Assembly: GCA_024227565.1 (NCBI GenBank)
Contig: JAAEUE010000291.1
Span: forward strand, 1 to 64,000
Direction of reading: 5' to 3'
Length of the DNA: 64,000 nt
Source of the DNA: Alphaproteobacteria bacterium
Lineage (GTDB): Bacteria; Pseudomonadota; Alphaproteobacteria; Rhizobiales; CAJQND01
This document shows, one piece after another, positions 25,308 to 33,545 of this stretch (position 1 is the first letter of the stretch; the number at the start of each line of letters is the position of its first letter). Made by a program: the position numbers and the translations under genes. The notes beneath the pieces were generated by a model. It did no database searches. It saw only the letters and a program-made list of their open reading frames with translations, and was not told the origin of the DNA.

Positions 25308-26453
25308 GTGCCGAAACCCCTCCGCCTCCTGCATATTGCAAGCTTCAGTGGCAATGTTGGTGACAACGCCAACCACATGGGGTTCCGGCCATGGTTTGAA
25401 GCGCAAGTTGGCACACCAGCCGCTTGGACAAATTTAGAGATTAGAGAGTTTTACTGGCGCGAACGCCAATGGGATGCAGGCTTGGTTGAGTTCATCAACA
25501 GCCATGACATGCTCATCATTGGAGGCGGCAATTATTTCGAATTGTGGGTTGAGCATTCCCCCACCGGAACATCCATCGCCATGGACCCAAAACTCTTTGA
25601 TGACATCAAGGTCCCTGTGTTCTTTAACGCGCTTGGGGTTGATCCGGGCCAAGGCGTACCACACACGTGCCGGCAGCGTTTCACCGCATTCCTCGATAAG
25701 CTCCTGAGCTCCGAACAGTATCTGGTTAGCGTGCGCAATGACGGCGCTCGCGAGAACTTGCGCCAACACATCGGCCAAGCCTACGCCGACCGGGTACACG
25801 ATCTTCCCGATCACGGTTTTTTTGTTTCACCTCCAGAAGAGGCCGCCCCGTGGGCTCAGGGCCATAACGGTCAGCGCGTGGCCATCAATCTGGCCTGCGA
25901 CATGAGCGAAACGCGCTTTTCAGGATTTGAAAACCAAGCTGCATTTGCGCGTGAAATGGCCTCGGTCATGACAGGTCTGGCTGAACATGATCGCCTGCTT
26001 CAGTTCTGTTTGGTGCCACACATCTTCCGCGATCTGGAAATCATCTCTCAGACGATAGGCTTTTTGGATGACCGCTTGCGGCGGACGCGCCTCACCGTAG
26101 CTCCTTATGGCTCTGGTGATCCCGCCGCCCGGCAAACCCTTTCTGTCTACCGTTCAGCTGATCTGGTCATGGGCATGCGGTTTCACGCCAATGTCTGTCC
26201 AATGGCCTTGGGCAAAAATGTGCTCGGATTGAATTGTTATCCGCAGATCGAAAACCTCTACCGTGGGCTCGACCTGACTGACCGATTGTTGAATGTTGGC
26301 CAGGCAGGTTTTGAGACTGAGGCCATACGGCGTGCAGAACTGGCGCTGGCGGACACTGGCGGTTCTGCAACAGCGACCCGCCAGGCAGTTTCACGTGTGA
26401 GCCAAGCACGCTCCGACTTCGAACCGCATTTGCAGCGCTGGCTGTCCTGTTAG
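25308..26453 (+). CDS. Polysaccharide pyruvyl transferase family protein
   Basis: A 381-residue protein resembling the CsaB/WcaK pyruvyl transferases: an N-terminal ASFSGNVGDNANHMG loop, a nucleotide-binding-like HDMLIIGGGNYFELW, and the C-terminal hallmark SADLVMGMRFHANVCPMALG. Such enzymes add pyruvate ketals to sugars, but many members in glycan clusters are of unknown acceptor. The GTG start at 25308 follows a GGAAGA site. It is 39 nt after the amidotransferase and the last gene of the operon. It could modify the nonulosonate glycan or act as a glycosyltransferase-like partner. Confidence 0.8.
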   Translation: MPKPLRLLHIASFSGNVGDNANHMGFRPWFEAQVGTPAAWTNLEIREFYWRERQWDAGLVEFINSHDMLIIGGGNYFELWVEHSPTGTSIAMDPKLFDDIKVPVFFNALGVDPGQGVPHTCRQRFTAFLDKLLSSEQYLVSVRNDGARENLRQHIGQAYADRVHDLPDHGFFVSPPEEAAPWAQGHNGQRVAINLACDMSETRFSGFENQAAFAREMASVMTGLAEHDRLLQFCLVPHIFRDLEIISQTIGFLDDRLRRTRLTVAPYGSGDPAARQTLSVYRSADLVMGMRFHANVCPMALGKNVLGLNCYPQIENLYRGLDLTDRLLNVGQAGFETEAIRRAELALADTGGSATATRQAVSRVSQARSDFEPHLQRWLSC

Positions 26454-26498
26454 CGCTGTTTTCCTGACCGAGTTTGGCCCGGCCGCCACATTAGCCGG

Positions 26499-28280
26499 TC
26501 AAGGGTTTGCTTCGTGTTCAGCGATCGCTTGAAGGCTCGAGACTATCTCAGATGCGGCTCGGCACACAATTGCACCAGATTGCGAGAGCTGATCTCCAAC
26601 ATCAACCGGCAAACTGCTGTTAGAATCTTCGGGTATTTGGTTCAAGCGCCCTCCGATCAAGAAGGGTATGTCCAGCTTCTTGTCAGCCATGGCGGTCTTT
26701 GAGTCTGTGTAATAGGTCAGAGCAACCCCGTTGTAGGTGCTTACTGCGACAGCATCCGGTTTCTGCTCGGCGGCCTGGGCAATCAGTTTCTCAACGTCCG
26801 TTGAAACCCCGCCATCAATCACCTCGACACCGATCCGGCGCAGGATTTCCTCGATCAACAACTTGCCGTGCTCATGCACATCCGTGGTCGCGACAATCAC
26901 GCGCATTTTCTTTGAGCGGACGACCGCGATTTCCTCAGGTGTGGCCTCGGCCATGGCAACATCTGCCATCTCACCAATTTCCTCGAGCACACTGCCCGGC
27001 ACAACCGGTTCGCGCCCGCCAATATAGGATGCATCTGAGCTCCCCACGCCAAACAAGCTTTCCAGCTGGCGCGCACCGACACGGCGCAGCGCCAGCATGA
27101 GCTCAAACGGGTCGCTTATGTTGATCCCGCCAGCCTCAAGCCCTGCCAGCACATTGTTCTTAAACTGCACGGCACCATCGACCAGCAAATCCACAATTTG
27201 ATCGGCTTGGTCCAACTCGATCAGCGGCAGCATGGTGTCGCGAAGTTGAATGAGCCGGCCGCAAAAAAGCTGAGCATCGACGATCTCATGGATATCCGGA
27301 ATTCGCTCGTTTTCGGTTACGGGCACAGCATTGACCGCATGCCCGGTCGGTTTCAGAGACTGCCCGATCGCATCAACATTCAGATAGCGGGCAAGCGAGG
27401 CATAATTCTCCGCATCGGTGCCGCGGTAAGACGTGGTGTTGCCGTAGATCATTGTTCCGGGCGTGTCGGTCAGGCCTGCGGATGCACGTTGAAAGGCCAA
27501 GCGGGTCAAGGGGTCGGAGAAATGGTGCCCAAAGCAATGGCCCATTTTCGCGCCAATCATGTCCTCTACAATTTGCCGTTCGATTTCCATCATCCCCAGC
27601 GCCGAGGTGAGGTCGGTAAACTGAGCTGCAAACCCATCATCGATGTTGGAATGAACCAGAATAGGTTCCCTCTGCCCGGCAATCAGCCCCAAGGCGACAA
27701 GGGTGGCGCGCGTGGTTTCAATGTCGTCGTCCCAGCGAGGCACGCGAAATGTGAAATACTGGCCGAAGTTGCCGATCACGGTAGACCCGCCAGCCAATAC
27801 CAGCTGAGTGTTTTCAATTGCCGCAGGAAACCCAAGTACGAAATCACCGAAATGCGGAGCAGCCGGAGCCTCCGACGTTAGTCGTGCGCAGGTTTCAGGA
27901 TCAGATAAGATCATCCCCGTCCCGCGGGTTGCCTTGGCCCTTTGATCGCGCGGCACCGCCATGGACCAGTCCAGACAGATGCCGATGCGATCGATCACAA
28001 CGTCCCGTGCGATGCATTCATTCCAAACAGTGCGATAAGCTTCACAGGTCCGCTCCACATCGCGGAACCCAACCTGCGCGTGCTGCATGACACGGCCATC
28101 AGCAATGCATCGCTTCTTGTAGGCATATTCGCTGGCCACATCATGGTGCGCCATGAACGCGTTCTTCTCAACGCTCCAGTCTCGCGCCAAGGCCTGCCCT
28201 TCAGACAAAAGATCTGATCCTCTGGGCAGCTCGGGTTCTGGAAAGATCTCTCTGCGATCTATGTGGTCTTTGCTTATCAT
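26499..28280 (-). CDS. B12-binding mutase-like protein of unknown substrate
   Basis: A 593-residue protein in two parts. Residues ~1-450 look like a TIM-barrel catalytic domain related in layout to glutamate-mutase/methylmalonyl-CoA-mutase large subunits, with motifs such as KATRGTGMILSDPE and GHCFGHHFSDPLTR. Residues ~460-590 are a cobalamin-binding domain with the base-off DxHxxG motif (VATTDVHEHGKLLI), a Ser-containing strand (VAVSTYNG) and FLIGGRLN. I cannot match it to a named carbon-skeleton mutase. The start ATG at 28280 has GGGAGCG upstream. It reads in the same direction as tetR, with a perfect 8-bp-arm dyad between them. A link to the hydantoin/amine catabolic genes nearby is plausible but unproved. 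Confidence 0.75.
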   Translation of the reverse strand: MISKDHIDRREIFPEPELPRGSDLLSEGQALARDWSVEKNAFMAHHDVASEYAYKKRCIADGRVMQHAQVGFRDVERTCEAYRTVWNECIARDVVIDRIGICLDWSMAVPRDQRAKATRGTGMILSDPETCARLTSEAPAAPHFGDFVLGFPAAIENTQLVLAGGSTVIGNFGQYFTFRVPRWDDDIETTRATLVALGLIAGQREPILVHSNIDDGFAAQFTDLTSALGMMEIERQIVEDMIGAKMGHCFGHHFSDPLTRLAFQRASAGLTDTPGTMIYGNTTSYRGTDAENYASLARYLNVDAIGQSLKPTGHAVNAVPVTENERIPDIHEIVDAQLFCGRLIQLRDTMLPLIELDQADQIVDLLVDGAVQFKNNVLAGLEAGGINISDPFELMLALRRVGARQLESLFGVGSSDASYIGGREPVVPGSVLEEIGEMADVAMAEATPEEIAVVRSKKMRVIVATTDVHEHGKLLIEEILRRIGVEVIDGGVSTDVEKLIAQAAEQKPDAVAVSTYNGVALTYYTDSKTAMADKKLDIPFLIGGRLNQIPEDSNSSLPVDVGDQLSQSGAIVCRAASEIVSSLQAIAEHEANP

Positions 28281-28392
28281 CACACGCTCCCAAGAAACTA
28301 TCTAAGAAGGACAGGAACTTGGCAAGGTCAGTGCACGCGCTCAGAGCGCGATGGCAGGTTGGCGGTGGATGCTGATCTCGTCCTTCCCTGAA

Positions 28393-28420
28393 GAACATTG
28401 CATCCTAGCGTTCAATGTTC
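28393..28420. promoter_or_regulatory. Perfect 8-bp inverted repeat upstream of the B12 protein
   Basis: GAACATTG at 28393-28400 and CAATGTTC at 28413-28420 are perfect complements separated by 12 nt. It lies 22 nt past the tetR stop and ~110 nt before the B12-protein start on the minus strand. There is no U-run, so an operator is likelier than a terminator. Confidence 0.5.
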
Positions 28421-28441
28421 GCGCTGCCGTCCGCCGCGCGC

Positions 28442-29086
28442 TCATTGTTTGCGCTCCAGAGCCAGAAAGCGCCTTGAGAACTCATCGGCAACCCGCTGGT
28501 CAATGTTTCGGCCGGTGAAGCACTGGAAATAAGCTGCAAGATAGCTCACACGCTTCTCCATGGGCTCGCTGATGTTGAGCACGTAATAGCTGAGCTGGGT
28601 AAAGTAGATGACACGCGCGCGGATGAACGATTCTGGATGCACGTAGCCGTGGCGCTCATAGAACGCTGCAATCGCTTCAACCCGGTCATCATCTTCCTTG
28701 GAGAGAATCTCTCTTACAACCGTGTCGCGCCGGCCCCAATCTCGAATGGCCTGATCGAGCTGGAAACTGAAGCGTGAGTGACCCACCCACACGGAAAAGA
28801 GGTCCAGCACCCCGTCATCCAACGATTTTGCATTCTTGAGCACATCGACCATGACGCCGGTGTTTCTGGCACTCCATTCTTCCAGCAGGGCAGACAAAAG
28901 GTCCTTGCGCCCCTTGAAGTGCCAATAATAACTGCCGCGCGTCACACCAAGATCGCGGGCAAGCCGGGTGATTTGAACGGCCTCGACACCGTCGTCAATC
29001 AACACGCCGAGCGCGGCGACAATCCAATCATCCCGGTTGAGTTGGGGGTCGCGTTTGCGTTGGTTCTGCGTCGATAGGAGTTTCAT
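28442..29086 (-). CDS. TetR/AcrR family transcriptional regulator
   Basis: A 214-residue regulator. The N-terminal HTH (DDGVEAVQITRLARDLGVTR, then GSYYWHFKGRKDLLSALL) is a textbook TetR DNA-binding domain. The C-terminal ligand domain is helical and unassigned. The ATG at 29086 (MKLLSTQ) is preferred over an upstream in-frame start. It is divergent from the cupin/FAD oxidase pair across a ~95-nt gap holding a dyad (29116-29136), so repression of that pair and of itself is the natural reading. The B12 protein lies downstream on the same strand. Confidence 0.88.
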   Translation of the reverse strand: MKLLSTQNQRKRDPQLNRDDWIVAALGVLIDDGVEAVQITRLARDLGVTRGSYYWHFKGRKDLLSALLEEWSARNTGVMVDVLKNAKSLDDGVLDLFSVWVGHSRFSFQLDQAIRDWGRRDTVVREILSKEDDDRVEAIAAFYERHGYVHPESFIRARVIYFTQLSYYVLNISEPMEKRVSYLAAYFQCFTGRNIDQRVADEFSRRFLALERKQ

Positions 29087-29115
29087 AAAACAGTTCACCA
29101 CACACTATTGTGCGG

Positions 29116-29136
29116 AACCATACACGGTTGTATGTT
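29116..29136. promoter_or_regulatory. Candidate TetR operator
   Basis: The 21 bp from 29116 form an imperfect dyad: AACCATACA on the left and TGTATGTT on the right, complementary apart from one bulged base. It is in the gap between tetR and the divergent cupin gene, the usual position for a TetR operator. Confidence 0.5.
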
Positions 29137-29181
29137 GCTGCGTCAATAATCGCCCCAACAGGCTTTTAGGGAGAGGTTCGC

Positions 29182-29547
29182 ATGACACAGTCGGTAAAAT
29201 CCGCCGCGGCCAGAACGGTTCGCTTTGAGGAGCTCGGGTTCAGCCCGCGTTTTGCCTATGGAGACCAGGCAGAGGTCGTGGAGGTGACGGGAACCGGCGA
29301 TGGAACGGTACTCGGCACAGGCTTTGGCCGTTTTACCAATGCGGAAATCCCCTGGACCACCAAATACGATGAAGTTCTGCTTATCATTGAAGGGGAAGTC
29401 ACGGTGCGCACGCCGTCCGGCGATCTAACAGCAGGCCCCAAAGACTGCATATGGCTGCCTAACGGTACGGAGCTGATCTACATCGCCAAGTCGGCTTTGG
29501 TTTTCTACACCATACATCCGAGCAATTGGGCGGAGGCTGAACAATGA
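29182..29547 (+). CDS. Cupin (EutQ-like) protein
   Basis: A 121-residue single-domain cupin. The strands YDEVLLIIEGEVTVRTPSGD and GPKDCIWLPNGTELIY match the two cupin motifs, with a Glu but few of the usual His ligands, as in EutQ-like proteins. It overlaps the FAD oxidoreductase start by 4 nt (ATGA) and is probably co-translated. In amine-degradation clusters such cupins often accompany DAO-type oxidases; the reaction is unknown. Confidence 0.78.
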   Translation: MTQSVKSAAARTVRFEELGFSPRFAYGDQAEVVEVTGTGDGTVLGTGFGRFTNAEIPWTTKYDEVLLIIEGEVTVRTPSGDLTAGPKDCIWLPNGTELIYIAKSALVFYTIHPSNWAEAEQ

Positions 29548-30860
29548 AGATCAACCGCATTCCAATAGTCGACAAAACCAACGGTTGGAGCGGCATCCTG
29601 GCGCCGCGCGCACCTAACCCTGCGCTTGAAACCAACGCGGCCGCCGACTGGATCGTCCTGGGCGGAGGCTATGCCGGCCTGTCTGCGGCGCGGCGCTTGG
29701 CTGAAAACTGCCCGGACCAGCACATTGCCCTCATCGATGCGGGCATGGCAGGAGAGAACGCCTCTGGACGGAATTCAGGCTTTGCCATCGACTTGCCCCA
29801 CAATGTGGGCTCATCACTGGATGAACTTGAAGGCTCGCACAGGTTCATGCGGCTCGCCCGCACAGCCATAGAGCAACTGGAAACAGCCGTAAAAACCCAT
29901 GGCATCAAGTGTGACTGGTCCGCCGATGGACGTTACCACACCGCCGTCTCGGCCCGCGGCGTCCAAGACGTGCTGGAGCCATATGCAAAGGAGCTTGAGG
30001 CATTGGGCGAACCATTTGAATGGATCGACCGCGACCAACTTGGCCAGCGCATAGGCACCGATCATTTCACCGCAGCAGTGTTCACTCCCGGCGGCGCCCT
30101 GATGAACCCGGCCGCCCTGACCCGCGGCCTGGCCGACAGCCTGCCCGGCAACGTCACGTTCTATGAAAACTCACCGGTCACCGAAGCAGTGTTTGAAAAC
30201 GGCATTCACCTGACCACCGCCAATGGGTCGCTCCGCGCCCCGAAGATGATCTTGGCGGCCAACGGCTACTCAGAACAGTTCGGCTTCTTCCGGCAACGAC
30301 TGCTGCATCTCTTGGCCTGGGGCAGCCTCACCCGTCCGCTGAACGAGGCTGAGCGTGCTGCCTATGGCGTCGATGCGCCCTGGGGCCTGACGCCGGCAAA
30401 TGCGTTCGCCGGCATCACAATGCGTTACACCAACGACCACCGCATCCTCATCCGGCAGGGCCTCAACTACTGCCCAAGCCAGGCGGTGGACCCAAGTGCG
30501 TATGCAGCCTTCGCGCGCCAGCACAAGAAGCTGTTCGATCTGCGCTTTCCGATGTTGCCTGATGTGGAAATTGAGCACACCTGGAGCGGTTTCGTTTGCC
30601 TGTCGCAGAACGCCGCTCCCGGGTTTGGTCAATTGGCCCCGAACATTTGGTCCGCCGTGTGCCAAAACGCAGTGGGCGTCACCAAAGGCACCTTCGGAGG
30701 CATGCTCGCCGCCGACATGGCGACCGAAAGGGACAATCCGCTGATCGGGGACATGCTCAGCTTGGGCGAACCGAGCCAACTTCCCCCCAGGCCGTTTCTC
30801 GATATCGGGGTCCGCGCCCGCTTTATGTGGGAGTTATGGTCGAACCGGCACGAGGCCTAG
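29544..30860 (+). CDS. FAD-dependent amine/amino-acid oxidoreductase (DAO family)
   Basis: A 438-residue flavoprotein similar to gamma-glutamylputrescine or N-methyl-amino-acid oxidases. The Rossmann dinucleotide motif is WIVLGGGYAGLSAARRLAE (from about residue 37). AGMAGENASGRNSGF is the adjacent FAD contact, GGALMNPAALTRGLAD a conserved middle block, and HTWSGFVCLSQNAAPGFGQL the substrate-face block near the C-terminus. It oxidises a C-N bond with FAD and is probably cytoplasmic. It is coupled to the cupin gene and controlled by the divergent TetR. The substrate is unknown; a secondary amine or N-methyl amino acid is plausible. Confidence 0.87.
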   Translation: MKINRIPIVDKTNGWSGILAPRAPNPALETNAAADWIVLGGGYAGLSAARRLAENCPDQHIALIDAGMAGENASGRNSGFAIDLPHNVGSSLDELEGSHRFMRLARTAIEQLETAVKTHGIKCDWSADGRYHTAVSARGVQDVLEPYAKELEALGEPFEWIDRDQLGQRIGTDHFTAAVFTPGGALMNPAALTRGLADSLPGNVTFYENSPVTEAVFENGIHLTTANGSLRAPKMILAANGYSEQFGFFRQRLLHLLAWGSLTRPLNEAERAAYGVDAPWGLTPANAFAGITMRYTNDHRILIRQGLNYCPSQAVDPSAYAAFARQHKKLFDLRFPMLPDVEIEHTWSGFVCLSQNAAPGFGQLAPNIWSAVCQNAVGVTKGTFGGMLAADMATERDNPLIGDMLSLGEPSQLPPRPFLDIGVRARFMWELWSNRHEA

Positions 30861-30872
30861 ACACGTCGCAGG

Positions 30873-31073
30873 TCAGCTCCGGCCCCAACCGATTTTTGAC
30901 CACATCATTTCGTGCATGAAATAGCTGATGAAGCCCACCAATGCTGATGCAATGGCGATACTTCCGCCGGCGGTGAAGGAGTTGGTGAACAGGTATCCGA
31001 TGAGGGTCATCACCAAGAGACCTGAAACTTGCCAGGTGATGGATTTGGTGATCAGTCTGCGGGTGGTGTCCAT
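30873..31073 (-). CDS. DUF2061 family small membrane protein
   Basis: A 66-residue protein with two hydrophobic helices (ITWQVSGLLVMTLIGYLFTN and GSIAIASALVGFISYFMHE) and an ending MMWSKIGWGR. This matches the DUF2061 family of small inner-membrane proteins without known function. Start MDTTRR at 31073 is preferred to the ATG four codons upstream. It is convergent with the FAD oxidase and divergent from the XRE regulator. Confidence 0.8.
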   Translation of the reverse strand: MDTTRRLITKSITWQVSGLLVMTLIGYLFTNSFTAGGSIAIASALVGFISYFMHEMMWSKIGWGRS

Positions 31074-31196
31074 TGGTTTCTCCATCTTGTCGTTGTGCTT
31101 TGTCTATTTGCTATCCGACAAATTGGAGATTGAACATTAGGTAATTTTGCTGCAATCTTCCTGCGTTGGTGATTAAAATCTGCAAAGGTGATTTTT

Positions 31197-32039
31197 ATGG
31201 ACAAACGCGATCGAGCTGCGATATTCCGCAACCGTCTCGCCCAGGCCATGGAGCGGCGGAAGTTTTCGCGCAGCAAGCTGGCTCGGGAAACCAAGGTTGA
31301 CCGCTCAACGGTCGGCCTCCTGCTCAAGGACGACGCGCCGCGTCTGCCCAATGCGCAACTGGCCGCAGACGCCGCCTTGGCGTTGGGTGTGAGCACAGAC
31401 TGGCTGCTTGGCCTCACAGACCGGCCCGAACGGCCCGGCGACATCGTCGCCGCGGCAATGGCTCTAAGCCCGGCAGAGCGCACCTCGGCCGACGCGCAAA
31501 TTTTGGGCTGGCACCGGGAAGCGGCCGGTTACAAGGTTCGACATGTGCCTGCAACTCTGCCAGACATTTTGAAAACAGAGAGGCTGCTGGATTGGGAATA
31601 CTCCTCCCAGCGCAACCAGGCGTCATCCCCGGCGGTTGAAGCAATGCGGGATCAACGGGCGTGGCTGCGCTCGGGCGTGTCTGACTATGAGATCGCTCTG
31701 CCCGTCCATGAGTTCAAGGCCTGCGCCGACGGGACCGGGTATTACGAAGGCCTTGCTAAGGATATCCGCTACGAGCAACTCGAGCTTCTTGCCGGTTTCT
31801 GCCACGAAATGTACCCCAGATTGCGCCTGTTCCTATTCGACGCCCATCATGTGTACAGCGCGCCGGTGACCGTCTTCGGACCCAAGCTCGCGGTCATCTA
31901 CATCGGGCAGTTTTTCTTGGCGTTTCGCGAAGGCCAGCGCGTGCGCTCAATCACAGATCACTTTGACCGGCTGGTGCGCGATGCGGTCGTTGATGCACGA
32001 AATGTTGCCGGTCATGTGAACGCACTTATCGGGAAATAG
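31197..32039 (+). CDS. XRE-family HTH regulator with unknown C-terminal domain
   Basis: A 280-residue protein. Residues ~5-70 form a helix-turn-helix of the XRE/Cro type (FSRSKLARETKVDRSTVGLLL) followed by LPNAQLAADAALALGVSTDWLLGL, typical of phage-like and metabolic XRE regulators. The rest (about 90-280) contains DYEIALPVHEFKACADGTGYY and LFLFDAHHVYSAPVTVFG and is probably a ligand-sensing part I do not recognise. The start at 31197 has AAGGTGA 7 nt upstream. It precedes the hydantoin genes on the same strand and is their likeliest local regulator. Confidence 0.78.
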   Translation: MDKRDRAAIFRNRLAQAMERRKFSRSKLARETKVDRSTVGLLLKDDAPRLPNAQLAADAALALGVSTDWLLGLTDRPERPGDIVAAAMALSPAERTSADAQILGWHREAAGYKVRHVPATLPDILKTERLLDWEYSSQRNQASSPAVEAMRDQRAWLRSGVSDYEIALPVHEFKACADGTGYYEGLAKDIRYEQLELLAGFCHEMYPRLRLFLFDAHHVYSAPVTVFGPKLAVIYIGQFFLAFREGQRVRSITDHFDRLVRDAVVDARNVAGHVNALIGK

Positions 32040-32065
32040 CTCAAGATACGTGTGGAGGCGATGAA

Positions 32066-32521
32066 ATGTCAGTCACAACGAACAAATCGACCGGCGGGTG
32101 CATGTGTGGCGCAGTGCGCTTTGAGATAAACGGAGCCTCAAGCAGGGTGCTTCATTGCCACTGCCAAAGCTGCCGCCAGCACACCGGCGCGCCCATGGCC
32201 ACGTTGGCGGTATTTGAGGCCGGCCAGGTGACCTTCAGCGGCGATGAGCGCAAGCGTTACACCTCGGCGCCCGGCGTTGAGCGCGCCTTCTGTGCCACTT
32301 GCGGAACCTCGCTCACCTGGGAGACCGTGTTTGGGGATGAGGGCAAAATGTGCGCCGTCCATATCAGCGCGTTCGACGATCCAGATGCCCTGAACCCAAC
32401 CGGGCACTCGTTCTATTCTGAGCGCATCTCCTGGTTTGACATCGCCGATGAGCTGCCGAGGCATGAAGGCTTCGTGGCCGGAAGCACGCCGCTGCAGTTC
32501 GGACCCAAAACACCAGGCTGA
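32066..32521 (+). CDS. GFA/CENP-V family zinc protein
   Basis: A 151-residue protein with the full zinc pattern of the GFA fold: GGCMCGAV, HCHCQSCRQHTGAP and FCATCGTSL. Members are often annotated glutathione-dependent formaldehyde-activating enzyme, though most have no proven activity. It lies 26 nt after the XRE regulator and 73 nt before the carbamoylase start. A role in trapping an aldehyde released by the neighbouring oxidases is possible but speculative. Confidence 0.87.
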   Translation: MSVTTNKSTGGCMCGAVRFEINGASSRVLHCHCQSCRQHTGAPMATLAVFEAGQVTFSGDERKRYTSAPGVERAFCATCGTSLTWETVFGDEGKMCAVHISAFDDPDALNPTGHSFYSERISWFDIADELPRHEGFVAGSTPLQFGPKTPG

Positions 32522-32594
32522 CAACCCCGCAACACCGGTTGCGCTCGTCCGCCTTGTGCCTCAAACTGCCCCACGGCAACATGGAGGTGGACAA

Positions 32595-33539
32595 GTGCGG
32601 CTAGTAACGGTTGCGGCAGCCCAGATGGGCCCAATACAAAAGGCTGACGGGCGCGGGCAAACCGTTGAGCGGATGATCGCCCTGATGGACCAGGCGAAGG
32701 CCGCAGGCGCGGACTTCATCGTCTATCCGGAACTTGCACTCACCACATTCTTCCCGCGGCACTATATGGAAGACCAGGCGGAAGTGGACACCTGGTTTGA
32801 GGCCGATATGCCGAACGCAGCAACGGCCCCATTGTTTGCCCGTGCCCGCGAACACGCCATGGCCATGTCCTTCGGCTATGCTGAGCTGACAGCGGACGGC
32901 CGCCACTTCAACACATCCATTCATGTGGATGCGAGCGGGGAGATTGTCTCCAAATACCGCAAGGTGCATCTGCCCGGCCATTCAGAGTTCGACCCGGAGC
33001 GCACACATCAGCATCTGGAAAAGCGCTACTTCGAGCCTGGTGATCTCGGGTTCCCCGTTTACCGCACCCTGAACGGGCTCTTCGGCATGTGCATCTGCAA
33101 CGACCGCAGATGGCCGGAGACCTACCGGGTCATGGGGTTGCAAGGCGTGGAGATGATCACCCTTGGCTACAACACACCGTCGGTGAACTCACAAAAGGCC
33201 GCAGAGGGCGCTGAAGACCGGCTGTTCCACAACCGCCTCGTGCTGCAGTCCGGCGCCTACCAGAACAGCACCTGGGTGGTGGCCGTCGCCAAGGCCGGCA
33301 ATGAGGATGGCCACCCTCTCATCGCCGGCAGTCTCATTGTCGACCCGGACGGCAAGGTTGTGGCCGAAGCAAAATCCGAAGACGATGAGGTCATCGTTCA
33401 CGGCTGCGACCTGGATGCCTGCACCTTCGGCAAGGAGACCATCTTCGACTTCGCGCGTCACCGGCGAACCGAACACTACGCCCGCATCTGCGAACAAACC
33501 GGCATCGTCGAGCCGCCCGAAACCAGACAACAGGACTGA
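32595..33539 (+). CDS. N-carbamoyl-D-amino acid hydrolase (nitrilase superfamily)
   Basis: A 314-residue amidohydrolase that would cleave N-carbamoyl-D-amino acids to the D-amino acid, CO2 and ammonia. The Glu-Lys-Cys triad is Glu46 (YPELALTTFFPR), Lys123 (YRKVHLPGH) and Cys168 (MCICNDRRWPE). The last block is diagnostic for D-carbamoylases, as is the Lys-Cys spacing of 45. The GTG start at 32595 sits behind GGAGGTGG; the frame is open upstream inside the GFA gene without similarity. It acts after the hydantoinase encoded two genes downstream. Confidence 0.9.
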   Translation: MRLVTVAAAQMGPIQKADGRGQTVERMIALMDQAKAAGADFIVYPELALTTFFPRHYMEDQAEVDTWFEADMPNAATAPLFARAREHAMAMSFGYAELTADGRHFNTSIHVDASGEIVSKYRKVHLPGHSEFDPERTHQHLEKRYFEPGDLGFPVYRTLNGLFGMCICNDRRWPETYRVMGLQGVEMITLGYNTPSVNSQKAAEGAEDRLFHNRLVLQSGAYQNSTWVVAVAKAGNEDGHPLIAGSLIVDPDGKVVAEAKSEDDEVIVHGCDLDACTFGKETIFDFARHRRTEHYARICEQTGIVEPPETRQQD

Positions 33540-33545
33540 CGCCCC

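Noticed and set aside
26454-26498. Terminator with TGACCG and CGGTCA arms between convergent genes
   Set aside because: The loop is too long for a reliable intrinsic terminator.
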